Positions 18,382 through 28,466 are shown, counted from the first letter of the stretch. The stretch: DNA of 64,000 nucleotides from Bradyrhizobium sp. CCBAU 53338 (GCF_015291665.1 NZ_CP030048.1:930001-994000), one strand, 5' to 3'. A program made the numbers and translations. Notes: a model not told the origin generated them from the sequence alone.

Positions 18382-18786
18382 ATGAGTGATTCGCTTGAGC
18401 GGCTATATCTGGCTGTGCTCGCGGCCAGGGATCTTGATCCGGCAACATCGCGTACGGCCCGGCTGTTTCAGCGCGGGCCCTCCAAAATGGCGAAGAAGCT
18501 GGCCGAAGAGGCCATCGAGGTCGTGATCGATGCGGTCAACGGCGACACCGAGGCCGTGGTCCGGGAAAGCGCCGATCTGCTCTACAATCTCACCGTGCTC
18601 TGGGCGTCCGCCGGCGTCCGCCCCGAAGACGTCTGGCGCGAGATGTCGCGGCGGGAAGACATGCTCGGTATCGCGGAAAAGCTGCCGAAATCGTCGATGA
18701 AGCTGCCCAAAGTCGCCTCACCGCGCATCTCCGCGAGGCGGCCAATTGTCGCTATTGAGGGCCGTGCGGCCCGCAAACGGCACTAA
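18382..18786 (+). CDS. Phosphoribosyl-ATP diphosphatase-like protein (HisE family)
   Basis: 134 residues. The first ~90 match HisE, the MazG-fold pyrophosphohydrolase that converts PR-ATP to PR-AMP in histidine synthesis. Visible are KMAKKLAEEAIEVVIDAVNGD (EExxE-type metal ligands) and the conserved ESADLLYNLTVL. The C-terminal ~40 residues are a basic extension not needed for the fold. No other his gene is in the window, so it may be a second, detached HisE or a MazG-like house-cleaning enzyme. The next gene follows after 56 bp. Confidence 0.8.
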   Translation: MSDSLERLYLAVLAARDLDPATSRTARLFQRGPSKMAKKLAEEAIEVVIDAVNGDTEAVVRESADLLYNLTVLWASAGVRPEDVWREMSRREDMLGIAEKLPKSSMKLPKVASPRISARRPIVAIEGRAARKRH

Positions 18787-18842
18787 ATCGTCACAAAACT
18801 CGCGATGGACAAATCCGTCCCATGGTGCTTCATCGCGGCGCC

Positions 18843-19424
18843 ATGCTGAAACGTATCTACGACTGGTGCATCGACGCCGCCCACAAGCCCTACGCGCTCT
18901 GGATCATGGGTGTCGTGGCTTTCGCCGAAAGCTCGTTCTTTCCCGTTCCCCCTGATGTGATGCTGATCCCGATGTCGCTGGCGCGCCCGCAGCGCGCCTG
19001 GGTCTATGCGGCGGTCTGTACCGCGACCTCGGTGCTGGGCGGCCTGCTCGGTTACGCCATCGGAGCGTTGCTGTTCGACTCGGTCGGCCATTGGCTGATC
19101 CAGGTCTATGGCCTCGGCGACAAGGTCGACGCCTTCCGCGCCTCCTACGCCGAGTGGGGCGCGGTGATCATCCTGCTCAAGGGCCTGACGCCGATCCCCT
19201 ACAAGCTCGTCACCATCACCTCTGGCTTTGCCGGCTACAATCTCGTTTTCTTCGTCCTGTGCTCGATCGTCGCCCGCGGCGGGCGCTTCTTCATCGTGGC
19301 GATCCTGCTCAACCGCTATGGCGACTGGATTCGCGAGCGGATCGAGCGGCATCTCGGCCTGTGGGTGGCGCTCGGTGCCGCCGTGCTGGTGCTCGGCTTC
19401 GTGATCGCCATCAAGCTGATCTGA
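18843..19424 (+). CDS. DedA/YqaA-family membrane protein (VTT domain)
   Basis: 193 residues from the ATG at 18843; an ATG at 18822 is equally possible and neither has a clear ribosome-binding site. Family marks of the SNARE-associated/VTT proteins are FAESSFFPVPPDVMLIPMSLARP (re-entrant loop with acidic residue and prolines), GGLLGYAIG and KGLTPIPYKLVTITSGFAGYN. There are four to five membrane segments. DedA proteins act in undecaprenyl-phosphate or lipid flipping and proton-motive-force homeostasis; which applies here is unknown. Confidence 0.85.
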   Translation: MLKRIYDWCIDAAHKPYALWIMGVVAFAESSFFPVPPDVMLIPMSLARPQRAWVYAAVCTATSVLGGLLGYAIGALLFDSVGHWLIQVYGLGDKVDAFRASYAEWGAVIILLKGLTPIPYKLVTITSGFAGYNLVFFVLCSIVARGGRFFIVAILLNRYGDWIRERIERHLGLWVALGAAVLVLGFVIAIKLI

Positions 19425-19478
19425 GGCCTGGAGCCGGAGCGCTTTGACGCCGCGCCGGCTTCGGTTACGGTTGGCCGC

Positions 19479-20006
19479 ATGATGGCTCGATCCGGCAATC
19501 CGGTCCTGCGGCTGGGGACGCTGATATTTGCGGCGCTTTCGCTTCTGCTTGGCGCAAGCGGGACGGGGTGGCCGCAAGCGGCGCCGCCGTCGCTGGACCT
19601 GCAGCAGCAGGGCCCGCAGGCCGCGCCGCCGCCCTCTACGCCCGAGCCGCCCGGCGATGACAATCCCGGCCTGATCCACGAAATGGGCAAGCTGTTCGAC
19701 AAGCTGCCCGCGGTCCTGCCGCCGATCAAGAGCCCCAGCGAGACCATGAAAGATCTCTCGCGTCTCGTGCGGCCGTCCATCATGGTGTCGGGGCGTGCGG
19801 CCTGTCCGGCCTCGTCGAACGGCGCGCCCGACTGCAAACCCGCTGCTGACCAGCTATGCCAGAGCAAGGGCTACAAGGAAGGCAAGAGCCTCAACACCGA
19901 CTCCGCCGAGAAGTGTTCGGCCAAGGTGCTCATTCCGGGCAGGCAACGCAAACCGGATGATTGCCGCACCGATACCGTCGTCACCAGCGCGCTGTGTCAG
20001 AACTAG
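19479..20006 (+). CDS. Secreted proline-rich protein of unknown function
   Basis: 175 residues. A signal peptide (LRLGTLIFAALSLLLGASGTGWPQA) is followed by a Pro/Gln-rich linker (residues ~35-60). The C-terminal domain has six cysteines (ACPASSNGAPDC, LCQSKGY, KCSAKVL, DDCRTD, ALCQN), suggesting disulfides in the periplasm. The start is the first of two adjacent ATGs. I do not recognise a domain. The next gene, aspA, starts 29 bp later. Confidence 0.65.
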   Translation: MMARSGNPVLRLGTLIFAALSLLLGASGTGWPQAAPPSLDLQQQGPQAAPPPSTPEPPGDDNPGLIHEMGKLFDKLPAVLPPIKSPSETMKDLSRLVRPSIMVSGRAACPASSNGAPDCKPAADQLCQSKGYKEGKSLNTDSAEKCSAKVLIPGRQRKPDDCRTDTVVTSALCQN

Positions 20007-20035
20007 GAACGTCGCGCGAGCAGCAAGGAGCGCCC

Positions 20036-21436
<1,401 letters not shown>

Positions 21437-21437
21437 G

Positions 21438-21538
21438 CTCCGGGGCGACGCGTAGCGTCGAGCCCGGAATCCATTGGGCTCAGCGTAGATAGCGAAATGG
21501 ATTCCGGGTTCGCGCCAAGAGGCGCGCCCCGGAATGAC
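21438..21538. repeat. Bradyrhizobium-type palindromic intergenic repeat
   Basis: CCCGGAATCCATT (21463-21475) and AATGGATTCCGGG (21496-21508) are perfect inner arms. An outer CTCCGGGGCG...CGCCCCGGAATGAC pair frames them. It shares the GCCCCGGAATGAC arm with the element at 10,792-10,871. It starts immediately after the aspA stop. Confidence 0.8.
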
Positions 21539-21624
21539 AACCAAGGAATTCCGCTGCTTGGAATTGCGGTAGCCGCATTCCTCCGGCGTCAAAACGCAAT
21601 ACTTGACAGTGGAAAGATTGCCTT

Positions 21625-21641
21625 GTTGGTATGGTCCCAAC
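21625..21641. promoter_or_regulatory. Small dyad upstream of nitronate monooxygenase gene
   Basis: GTTGG and CCAAC arms surround a 7-bp centre, about 40 bp before the start at 21677. A TTGACA at 21603-21608 lies just upstream, but I see no clean -10 at 16-18 bp. The dyad may be an operator; the evidence is motif-only. Confidence 0.3.
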
Positions 21642-21676
21642 ATCTCATGCGTCTGCCAGCAAAGGATCGCGCCGCA

Positions 21677-22645
21677 ATGTCCATGCCTGCTCTGTTCAAG
21701 GGACGCCTGTCGATCCCGGTGATCGGTTCGCCGCTCTTCATCATCTCGGTGCCCGACCTCGTGATCGCTCAGTGCAAGGCGGGCGTGGTGGGCTCGTTCC
21801 CGGCGCTGAACGCGCGGCCGCCGGAGTTGCTCGACCAATGGCTGGCGCGGATCACCGAAGAGCTCGCGGCCTATGACCGCGCGCATCCCGACAAGCCGTC
21901 GGCGCCGTTCGCGGTCAACCAGATCGTGCACAAGTCGAACAACCGGCTCGACCACGACATGCAGCTCTGCGCCAAGTACAAGGTGCCGATGATCATCTCC
22001 TCGCTCGGCGCGCGCGAGGAGCTCAACCAGGCCGTCCACGGCTGGGGCGGTATCGTCTTCCACGACGTGATCAACCAGAAGTTTGCCCACAAGGCGATCG
22101 AGAAGGGCGCCGACGGCCTGATCCTGGTCGCGGCCGGTGCCGGCGGTCACGCCGGCACCATCTCGCCGCTCGCCTTCGTCGCCGAAACACGCAAATGGTT
22201 CGACGGCCCGATCGCGTTGTCCGGCGCCATCGGCAATGGCAAGGCAATCCGTGCCGCACGTATTCTCGGCGCCGACTTCGCCTATATCGGCTCGGCCTTC
22301 ATCGCGACGAAGGAAGCCAATGCGGTCGAGAAGTACAAGGAGATGATCGCGGGCTCGACGGCCGACGACATCGTCTATTCGAACCTCTTCACCGGCGTGC
22401 ACGGCAATTATCTGAAGCCGTCCATCCTGGCCGCCGGCATGGATCCGGAAAACCTGCCGACGTCAGACCCCTCCAAGATGAACTTCGGCACCGACGCCTC
22501 CGGCGAACGCGCCAAGCCGAAGGCCTGGAAGGAGATCTGGGGCTCGGGCCAGGGCATCGGCAGCATCGAAGGCATCATCCCCGCCGCCGAACTCATCGCG
22601 CGCTTCAAGAAGGAATACGACGAGGCGATCGATCCGCCGTTGTGA
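21677..22645 (+). CDS. Nitronate monooxygenase-like flavoprotein
   Basis: 322 residues from the ATG at 21677. It is a TIM-barrel FMN enzyme of the 2-nitropropane dioxygenase/nitronate monooxygenase family. Marks are the N-terminal IPVIGSPLFIISVPDLVIAQCKAG, IVHKSNNRLDHD with its conserved histidine, and GADGLILVAAGAGGHAGTISPLAF and GAIGNGKAIRAARILGADFAYIGSAFIATKE (phosphate-binding glycines). Its stop overlaps a possible GTG of the next gene (thioesterase), so they form an operon. A paralogue lies at 25512-26477. The coupling to acyl-CoA genes suggests that the natural substrate may not be a nitroalkane. Confidence 0.85.
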   Translation: MSMPALFKGRLSIPVIGSPLFIISVPDLVIAQCKAGVVGSFPALNARPPELLDQWLARITEELAAYDRAHPDKPSAPFAVNQIVHKSNNRLDHDMQLCAKYKVPMIISSLGAREELNQAVHGWGGIVFHDVINQKFAHKAIEKGADGLILVAAGAGGHAGTISPLAFVAETRKWFDGPIALSGAIGNGKAIRAARILGADFAYIGSAFIATKEANAVEKYKEMIAGSTADDIVYSNLFTGVHGNYLKPSILAAGMDPENLPTSDPSKMNFGTDASGERAKPKAWKEIWGSGQGIGSIEGIIPAAELIARFKKEYDEAIDPPL

Positions 22646-22656
22646 CGCCGATCGCA

Positions 22657-23430
22657 ATGAGTGCGATCTATCGCGTCGACGGCAACAGCGTCGTCACCAG
22701 CCCCAATGCCGCCGGTCCCTGGGACCGGCGCATGCAGCATGGCTCGGCGCCATCAGCGCTGGTGACGTGGGCCGCGGAGCGGATTCCGACGCCTGTGTCG
22801 ATGAACGTCGCGCGCGTCACCATCGACCTGATGCGCCCGGTGCCGGTGGCGCCGCTCGCGATCGAGACGGAGGTTTTGCGCGAGGGCCGAAAGATCCAGC
22901 TCTGCGAGGTCAAGCTCTTCGCCGACGACGTGCAGGTCGTCGGCGCCACCGTGCTCAAGATCAAGCAGCAGTCGCAGCCGCTGCCCGACGACGTCGAGGA
23001 CCTGCCGGTCACCCTGCCGTCGCCCGAGGACTCGCTGGTCGAGGACGGCCACGGTGCGACCAGCCCGTTCGCGGGCATGGTCTCGATGCGCGCCGCGCGC
23101 GGCCGCTTTGGTCAGGCCGGTGCAGGCGCGATCTGGTTTCGCCTCGATCATCCGCTGGTCGAAGGCGAAGCGGTCTCGCAGGCGATGCGCGCGGTGGTCG
23201 CTGCAGATTTCTCCAACGGCACCGCCTCGACGCTCGACTTCCGCACCTGGACCTACATCAACGCCGACCTCACGGTGAGCATGGCGCGTCAGCCGGTCGG
23301 CGACTGGATCCTGCTCGATGGTGAATCCTGGATCGGCCCCCACGGCGCGGGTCTTGCGATGTCGCGGTTGGCGGATCGGCAAGGCTATTTCGGCCGTGCC
23401 GTACAAAGTCTGGTGATTGAGAAGCGGTGA
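22657..23430 (+). CDS. Acyl-CoA thioesterase-like double hot-dog protein
   Basis: 257 residues from the ATG at 22657; an in-frame GTG at 22642 overlapping the previous stop (GTGA) is an alternative. The layout is that of TesB-like/thioesterase-family proteins with two hot-dog domains. The first contains SALVTWAAERIPTPVSMNVARVTIDLMRPVPVAPL. The second contains TASTLDFRTWTYINADLTVSMARQPVGDWILLDGESWIGPHGAGLAMSRLADRQGYFGRAVQSLVI. It probably hydrolyses acyl-CoA in the cytoplasm and is co-transcribed with the nitronate monooxygenase-like gene. Confidence 0.75.
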   Translation: MSAIYRVDGNSVVTSPNAAGPWDRRMQHGSAPSALVTWAAERIPTPVSMNVARVTIDLMRPVPVAPLAIETEVLREGRKIQLCEVKLFADDVQVVGATVLKIKQQSQPLPDDVEDLPVTLPSPEDSLVEDGHGATSPFAGMVSMRAARGRFGQAGAGAIWFRLDHPLVEGEAVSQAMRAVVAADFSNGTASTLDFRTWTYINADLTVSMARQPVGDWILLDGESWIGPHGAGLAMSRLADRQGYFGRAVQSLVIEKR

Positions 23431-23824
23431 GCCCAACGGCAGCGCCGTGATCGCTCCCGAGGCCGATTGAACGGCAGGCTTCCGCCGCCGCGGAAGGGAT
23501 GTCCCAGCATCCTGCCAGTTCACAATCCGTAGAAGATCTTGATCTCCCACAGCACCACGATGATAGCCGTGATCAACGTGACCGCGGCGACTGCACTTTC
23601 CAGGGAAGCGACTCTCATTGCTTACTCCGCTTCCCAGCCCCGTCAGCGGTCTAGTTGATTCCCCGATTCGCCGGCAATCGTGCGGTCGGCTCGGATACGC
23701 ACTCCGTCGCGCGATGTGGTGCGGGGGCCACAACGGCACCGTAAAATCCCGGGTGAAAGCGCCTGAAAATACCGGCGCTTCGCGCGATGCGTGTATTCCG
23801 AACCCGTCGCTGCAATCAGGGAGA
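23431..23824. other. 394-bp gap between convergent genes
   Basis: The gap separates the thioesterase gene (plus) from an acyl-CoA ligase gene (minus). It holds one small plausible ORF on the minus strand (23520-23618). I see no tRNA, repeat element or clear terminator in the remainder. Confidence 0.5.
23520..23618 (-). CDS. Putative 32-residue single-span membrane protein
   Basis: The ATG at 23618 is preceded by GGAG at about 7 bp spacing. It encodes a short N-terminus (MRVASLESAV), a hydrophobic span (AAVTLITAIIVVLW) and a charged-aromatic end (EIKIFYGL). This is the pattern of small inner-membrane proteins. No database support can be seen here. The frame is short enough to occur by chance, but the ribosome-binding site and clean hydrophobic profile favour a real gene. 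Confidence 0.4.
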   Translation of the reverse strand: MRVASLESAVAAVTLITAIIVVLWEIKIFYGL

Positions 23825-25387
23825 TTACCCCACCATCCGGTCCCGGCCGCTCCAGAAGCCGGCACGCAATACCTTCTTGTCGACCTTGCCGACGCCGGTC
23901 ATCGGCAGCTGCTTGACGAACTGGATCTGCTTGGGCGCATGGGCCGAGCCCTTTCGCGTCCGCACCATGTTGATCAGTTCGTCCGGATCGGGACTGGCGC
24001 CCTCGCGCGGCACGACGATGGCGGTGACGGCCTCGCCCCATTTCTCGTCGGGCACGCCGACGACCGCGACCATCGCGACGTCGGCATGTTGCGACAGCAC
24101 GTCCTCGACCTCGCGCGGAAAGATGTTGAAGCCGCCTGATACGATCATGTCCTTCTTGCGGTCGAGAATGAACATGTAGCCGCGCTCGTCCTGGCGCGCG
24201 ATGTCGCCGGTGTGAACCCAGCCGTTCCTCAGCGTCTCTGCAGTGATGTCGGGCCGCTTCCAGTATTCCGCCATCACATGCGGTGCGCGCACGCAGATCT
24301 CGCCGGCTTCGCCCGTCTTCACCTCCTGGTCGTTGTCGTCGAGGATCTTGACCTCGCAGGCCGCGATCGGAAAGCCGCAGGACAGGAACAGTTCGGGCGT
24401 CTTGGGATCGTGATCCCTCTTGCGCAGCACCGAGACCGGATAGCATTCAGTCTGGCCGTAGAGCTGCGAGAACACCGGACCGATGCGCTCGATGCCCTCG
24501 AGCAGCCGGCTCGGCGACATCGCCGATGCGCCGTAAAGCACCAGCTCGAGCGAGGAGAGGTCGGTCTTGCCGAGCGTGGGATGATCGAGCAGCACATAGA
24601 TCATGGTCGGCACGAACAGCGTGAAATTGATGCGCTCGCGCGCGATCGTCGCCAGCACGGCTTCGGGATCGAAGCCCTTCAGCATGTGCACGGTGCCGCC
24701 GCGCATCAGCGTCGGCAGCACCTTCGTGCCGGCGACGTGGCTGATCGGTGCCACCGTGAGATAACGCGCGGCGTCGGGGATCTCGAAATCGGCGAGGATC
24801 GCGCCGGCAGCACCGGCGTTTTCGCGGTGGTAGCGCAGCGCGCCCTTGGATTTGCCCGTGGTGCCGCCGGTGTAGTTGAGCGTGGAGAGATCGTCGAGGC
24901 CAGCGAGGCATTGTGCGCTGGCATGTCCCGCGCTCTCGATCGCCGCCAGCAGATCGACGCCATAGTCCGCTGGCCCCATCGTGAAGACCGCCTTGAGCAA
25001 ACTCGCCTTCGCGGCGAGCTCGCCGCCGCGATCGCGGAAGGCGGCGACATCGACCACCAGTACTTCCGCCTCGGAATCTTCGAGCTGGAAGAGCTGGTCG
25101 CCCTGCGATCCCAGCGGATGCAGCCACGTGATGCAGCATCGCGACAATTGCGCGGCAACGCCGGCGCACCAGGTGTCGGCGCGGTTCGCGGTGAGAAAGG
25201 CGACGCGCGCACCTCGCTGCAAGCCGAGCCGCATGAACACGCCCTGGATACGTCCGATCAAATCGATGGTGCCCCGATAGCTCAGCGATCCGCCGGGCCA
25301 AGCGAACGCGGTGCGACCGGGATAGCGCGCCAGCGCCCGTAGCGTCTGCGCACAAGTCGGGGACGATGCGTGGAGCGGATCGGACAT
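23825..25387 (-). CDS. AMP-dependent acyl-CoA synthetase
   Basis: 520 residues from the ATG at 25387, preceded by GAGGAAA and followed by MSDPLHASSPTCAQTLRALARYP; upstream in-frame sequence lacks conserved features. ANL-superfamily marks are YTGGTTGKSKGALRYH, YGQTECYPVSVL, GWVHTGDIARQDERGYMFILDRKKDMIVSGGFNIFPREVE and the C-terminal KVDKKVLRA lysine. It is similar in length to medium- and long-chain ligases; the acid it activates cannot be read from sequence. It is divergent from the second nitronate monooxygenase-like gene across 124 bp, which suggests shared control. Confidence 0.87.
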   Translation of the reverse strand: MSDPLHASSPTCAQTLRALARYPGRTAFAWPGGSLSYRGTIDLIGRIQGVFMRLGLQRGARVAFLTANRADTWCAGVAAQLSRCCITWLHPLGSQGDQLFQLEDSEAEVLVVDVAAFRDRGGELAAKASLLKAVFTMGPADYGVDLLAAIESAGHASAQCLAGLDDLSTLNYTGGTTGKSKGALRYHRENAGAAGAILADFEIPDAARYLTVAPISHVAGTKVLPTLMRGGTVHMLKGFDPEAVLATIARERINFTLFVPTMIYVLLDHPTLGKTDLSSLELVLYGASAMSPSRLLEGIERIGPVFSQLYGQTECYPVSVLRKRDHDPKTPELFLSCGFPIAACEVKILDDNDQEVKTGEAGEICVRAPHVMAEYWKRPDITAETLRNGWVHTGDIARQDERGYMFILDRKKDMIVSGGFNIFPREVEDVLSQHADVAMVAVVGVPDEKWGEAVTAIVVPREGASPDPDELINMVRTRKGSAHAPKQIQFVKQLPMTGVGKVDKKVLRAGFWSGRDRMVG

Positions 25388-25511
25388 ATGTTTCCTCGTT
25401 GCTTTGTCATCGGCTTCTTGCGTGCCAATGTTGCCGACGACGCTAGCACAGGGAATGCGGGATGGAACGACAAAGCCCGCACGCGGAGCCAAGAGTGACA
25501 GGGAGGCATGG

Positions 25512-26477
25512 TTGACATCCGATCGACTGCAACGCTTCAGCGACCGCCTCGCTCTTCCGCTGATCGCGGCGCCGATGTTCCTGGTGTCCGGCGTCGAGCT
25601 CATGGTCGCGGCCTGCCGCAATGGCGTGATCGGGAGCTTCCCCACCGTGAATTGCCGCAACACGGAACAGCTCGATGATTGGCTCACCGAAATCGCGACG
25701 CGCCTGCATCGGCACGAGGATCAGACCGGTCGCAAGTCCGCGCCGCTTTGTCCGAACCTGATCGTGCATCGCTCCAATGCGCGGCTGGAGCAGGATCTCG
25801 CCGTGCTGCTCGAGCACAAGCCCGAGATCGTCATCACCTCGGTCGGTTCGCCCGCGCCCGTGTTGAAGCCGCTGCACGATGCAGGCAGCCTGGTGCTGGC
25901 GGATGTCGCCTCGATCCGGCACGCCGAGCGCGCGGCGGCAGCAGGTGCCGATGGACTCGTGCTGCTCACCGCGGGCGCGGGCGGACAGACCGGCTGGCTC
26001 AATCCCTTCGCCTTCGTCCGCGCGGTGCGCGCGTTCTATGACGGCATCATCGTGCTCGCCGGCGGCATCAGCGACGGCCGCGCGCTGCATGCGGCTGAAG
26101 TGCTCGGCTGTGATCTCGGCTACATGGGCACCAAATTCATCGCGACGCGCGAGAGCATGGCGGACGAGCGCCACAAGCAGATGCTGGTCGAGAGCAGCGC
26201 CGACGACATCCTGCTCACCACGGCGTTCACGGGCCTGCAGACCAGCATGCTGACGCCGTCGATCGTCGCCGCCGGTCTCGACCCCGACGACCTGCCGGCG
26301 CGCGGCGCCATCGACATCGGCAAGGATATCGACGTCACGGCGCGCGAGAACCGTCCCAAGCGCTGGCGCGATATCTGGAGCGGCGGCCATTCGACGTCGG
26401 GCGTCACCGGCGTGATGGCGGTCGATGACCTCGTTGCGCAGACGGTCGCGGAATACCGCGAGGCGGGTGCCCCGTAG
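25512..26477 (+). CDS. Nitronate monooxygenase-like flavoprotein (second copy)
   Basis: 321 residues from a TTG at 25512. That start was chosen because AGGGAGG lies 6 bp upstream and it makes the protein collinear with its 322-residue paralogue at 21677-22645. ATGs at 25404, 25428 and 25455 are in frame but add unconserved residues. Family blocks are IAAPMFLVSGVELMVAACRNG, LIVHRSNARLEQD, GADGLVLLTAGAGGQTGWLNPF and GGISDGRALHAAEVLGCDLGYMGTKFIATRE. It should be a cytoplasmic FMN enzyme. It lies head-to-head with an acyl-CoA synthetase gene. Confidence 0.83.
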   Translation: MTSDRLQRFSDRLALPLIAAPMFLVSGVELMVAACRNGVIGSFPTVNCRNTEQLDDWLTEIATRLHRHEDQTGRKSAPLCPNLIVHRSNARLEQDLAVLLEHKPEIVITSVGSPAPVLKPLHDAGSLVLADVASIRHAERAAAAGADGLVLLTAGAGGQTGWLNPFAFVRAVRAFYDGIIVLAGGISDGRALHAAEVLGCDLGYMGTKFIATRESMADERHKQMLVESSADDILLTTAFTGLQTSMLTPSIVAAGLDPDDLPARGAIDIGKDIDVTARENRPKRWRDIWSGGHSTSGVTGVMAVDDLVAQTVAEYREAGAP

Positions 26478-26601
26478 CGTTTTGCGCCGCCCGGCACGGT
26501 TAATCCCGCATGGCTGAACAAGCCCGCACTTAACGCCAGATTAACCATCGACCGCCAAGAATCCCCCTCACGGCCGCCAATCAGGACGAGAGGGACAGGC
26601 G

Positions 26602-26850
26602 ATGGATTTCGATTTTCTCAACAGCAAGACGGCAGCAACGCTGGACGAGATCCGCGTCCGCGTCGCCCATGCGCTGGCCCGTCACCCGCTGTGCCGTAAT
26701 GTCCGCTTCGACATCGTCAGCGTCCCTCGCACCCGTCGGGGCGGCAACTGGACGGTGACGCTGCAATCGGTCGAGCCGCGCGCCGTCTGGGAGGCCTCCG
26801 AGATCGTGGCCGACATCCAGGACGCCTACGATCTCGCCGCAGCTGCTTGA
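26602..26850 (+). CDS. Conserved hypothetical small cytoplasmic protein
   Basis: 82 residues, with a GAGGGACAGG stretch before the ATG. No signal peptide or membrane span is present. The compact sequence (LNSKTAATLDEIRVRVAHALARHPLCRNVRFDIVSVPRT, then GGNWTVTLQSVEPRAVWEASEIVADIQDAYDLA) alternates helix- and strand-forming stretches and looks like a folded alpha/beta protein. I do not recognise the family. It stands alone between intergenic regions of about 125 bp. Confidence 0.6.
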   Translation: MDFDFLNSKTAATLDEIRVRVAHALARHPLCRNVRFDIVSVPRTRRGGNWTVTLQSVEPRAVWEASEIVADIQDAYDLAAAA

Positions 26851-26985
26851 TTTCATTTGGTATTTCTGTCTTGACGCCGCGGGCATGGTGATTGTCGCCG
26901 CAAAGGCACACTCAAGCCTTAATTCGTGCCCTTTTGCCGGGCATCTCTAACAACATCGTGAAGCGGCCCTCCCGGAGAGAGACGT

Positions 26986-27702
26986 TTGTCCAGAGCCATC
27001 ACCATCACCGTGCTGACCTGCTTCCTCGTCCTCGGTGCCGCCACCACTGCCATTCTCAGCCGGGATAGCGTGCCCAGCGCCAGTGCCGAGATGATCACAC
27101 AAGCCCCGCCGAAGCCGCTTGCCGCCAATCGCGCCGCCAAGGCCGACCGGCTGGTTCCGACGCTGGCGCTGGCCTCGGCCGCAATCGACCCGGTTCAGGT
27201 TCCGGCCGACAGGCTCTCCCAGGCCCCGGTTCTGACCGAGCCGCTGCGCCAGGCCTTTGCCGCGGCGACCCCGTCCGATTTCCCGATGCCCGCGTCGTCG
27301 TCATCGGCGAGCGTCAACGAGGCGCCGGCGGAAACCACCGCCGCCGTCGAACCCGCGCCGAAGCCGAAGCCCGTCGCCAAGCCTCAGCCGCAGAAACACT
27401 ACTCTCTGCTCTCCGACGTCCAGATCGCCGGCATCCGGGATCGCCTGAAGCTGTCGTCGTCGCAGGAATATTACTGGCCGTCGGTCGAGAGCGCGCTGCG
27501 CAACGTCGTCAAGAAGATCTCGGCGAACAAGCTCTCCAATCCGGGCGGGCCGAACGTGCAGATCGATCCGAACTGCGACGAGGTCCAGCAGCTGAAGTCG
27601 GCCGCGATGCCGCTGCTGTTCCAGCTGCGTGACGACCAGAAGGAAGAAGTGCGCAAGCTCGCCCGCATCATCGGGCTGGAAAAGGTCGCGCAGCAGATCT
27701 GA
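26986..27702 (+). CDS. Membrane-anchored or secreted Pro/Ala-rich protein
   Basis: 238 residues from a TTG at 26986 with CGGAGAGAG upstream. The N-terminus is a signal peptide or anchor (AITITVLTCFLVLGAATTAIL). A disordered Ala/Pro/Lys region runs to about residue 135 (EPAPKPKPVAKPQPQ). A predicted helical C-terminal domain follows (YSLLSDVQIAGIRDRLKLSSSQEYYWPSVESALRNVVKKI, then LFQLRDDQKEEVRKLARIIGLEKVAQQI), which resembles Spy/CpxP-like LTxxQ helices. A periplasmic role is inferred. The next gene, of similar build, follows after 83 bp. Confidence 0.65.
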   Translation: MSRAITITVLTCFLVLGAATTAILSRDSVPSASAEMITQAPPKPLAANRAAKADRLVPTLALASAAIDPVQVPADRLSQAPVLTEPLRQAFAAATPSDFPMPASSSSASVNEAPAETTAAVEPAPKPKPVAKPQPQKHYSLLSDVQIAGIRDRLKLSSSQEYYWPSVESALRNVVKKISANKLSNPGGPNVQIDPNCDEVQQLKSAAMPLLFQLRDDQKEEVRKLARIIGLEKVAQQI

Positions 27703-27785
27703 CGTCGTTCCGTCACAGGAACTGCATCCTTCAGGAACATCCGGCAATCCTGCCGCGTTGCCCGCTCCAAACAGGGAGTGGGCCA

Positions 27786-28466
27786 ATGCGTGCCTCGACA
27801 GCTTATTTCGTCGGTGCCGGAACGATCGTCGCCGCCATCGCCATTGGTCTCGGCGGCGGCATCGTTGCCGGCAATATCATGAATCCGATCGCGCCCAAGC
27901 AGGGGCCCGACACCAGCAAGACGGCGCAGCGCGCGGAAGCCAACGCGCCGGCCGCGACCAATGCGCCCTCGGAGCGCGTGCAGTACATCACGGGGTCGCA
28001 GGCGTTCACCACGATGATCGCCGCACCGGTTCAGGCGCAGAGCGAAGCCAAGCCGGATGCGAAGCCCGATGCAGGGACCACTTCAGCCAAAGCGGACACG
28101 TCGCCGCCTGCGCAGACCGCAGCCGTCGAACCGCCCAAGCCGGCGCCATCGCCTTCGCAAGCGACGAAGCCCGCTGAGCAGCAGGCCTCGACGGAGCCCG
28201 CATCCTCTGCCGAGAATGCCTATGCCAGAGCCAGCAATTCCGACGTCAAGCGTGCCGCAGCGGAGCGCCGGCGGGCGAGCCGGCACGAACGCTGGGCCGA
28301 GCGTCGCCGCTATGAACAGCGCGATGCGCGTGCGGCGCGCGACCAGACCGATTGGGATGATGTCGCGCGCAGCGTCCGCGAGGATTCCGATGCGCGCGAC
28401 TATGCCAGCCGCCCGCGCGGCGGCTTCCCGCAGATCCGGATGTTTGGCCCCGATGACGACGACTAG
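27786..28466 (+). CDS. Hypothetical protein with N-terminal membrane anchor and charged C-terminus
   Basis: 226 residues with GGGAG before the ATG. One hydrophobic segment (residues 6-30, with a GLGGGIVAG core) anchors the N-terminus. The rest is low-complexity Ala/Pro/Lys (residues ~35-145), then a strongly basic stretch (VKRAAAERRRASRHERWAERRRYEQR), and an acidic end (GPDDDD). It is probably periplasm-facing and largely disordered. The family is unknown; comparable proteins are seen in Bradyrhizobium. Confidence 0.6.
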   Translation: MRASTAYFVGAGTIVAAIAIGLGGGIVAGNIMNPIAPKQGPDTSKTAQRAEANAPAATNAPSERVQYITGSQAFTTMIAAPVQAQSEAKPDAKPDAGTTSAKADTSPPAQTAAVEPPKPAPSPSQATKPAEQQASTEPASSAENAYARASNSDVKRAAAERRRASRHERWAERRRYEQRDARAARDQTDWDDVARSVREDSDARDYASRPRGGFPQIRMFGPDDDD

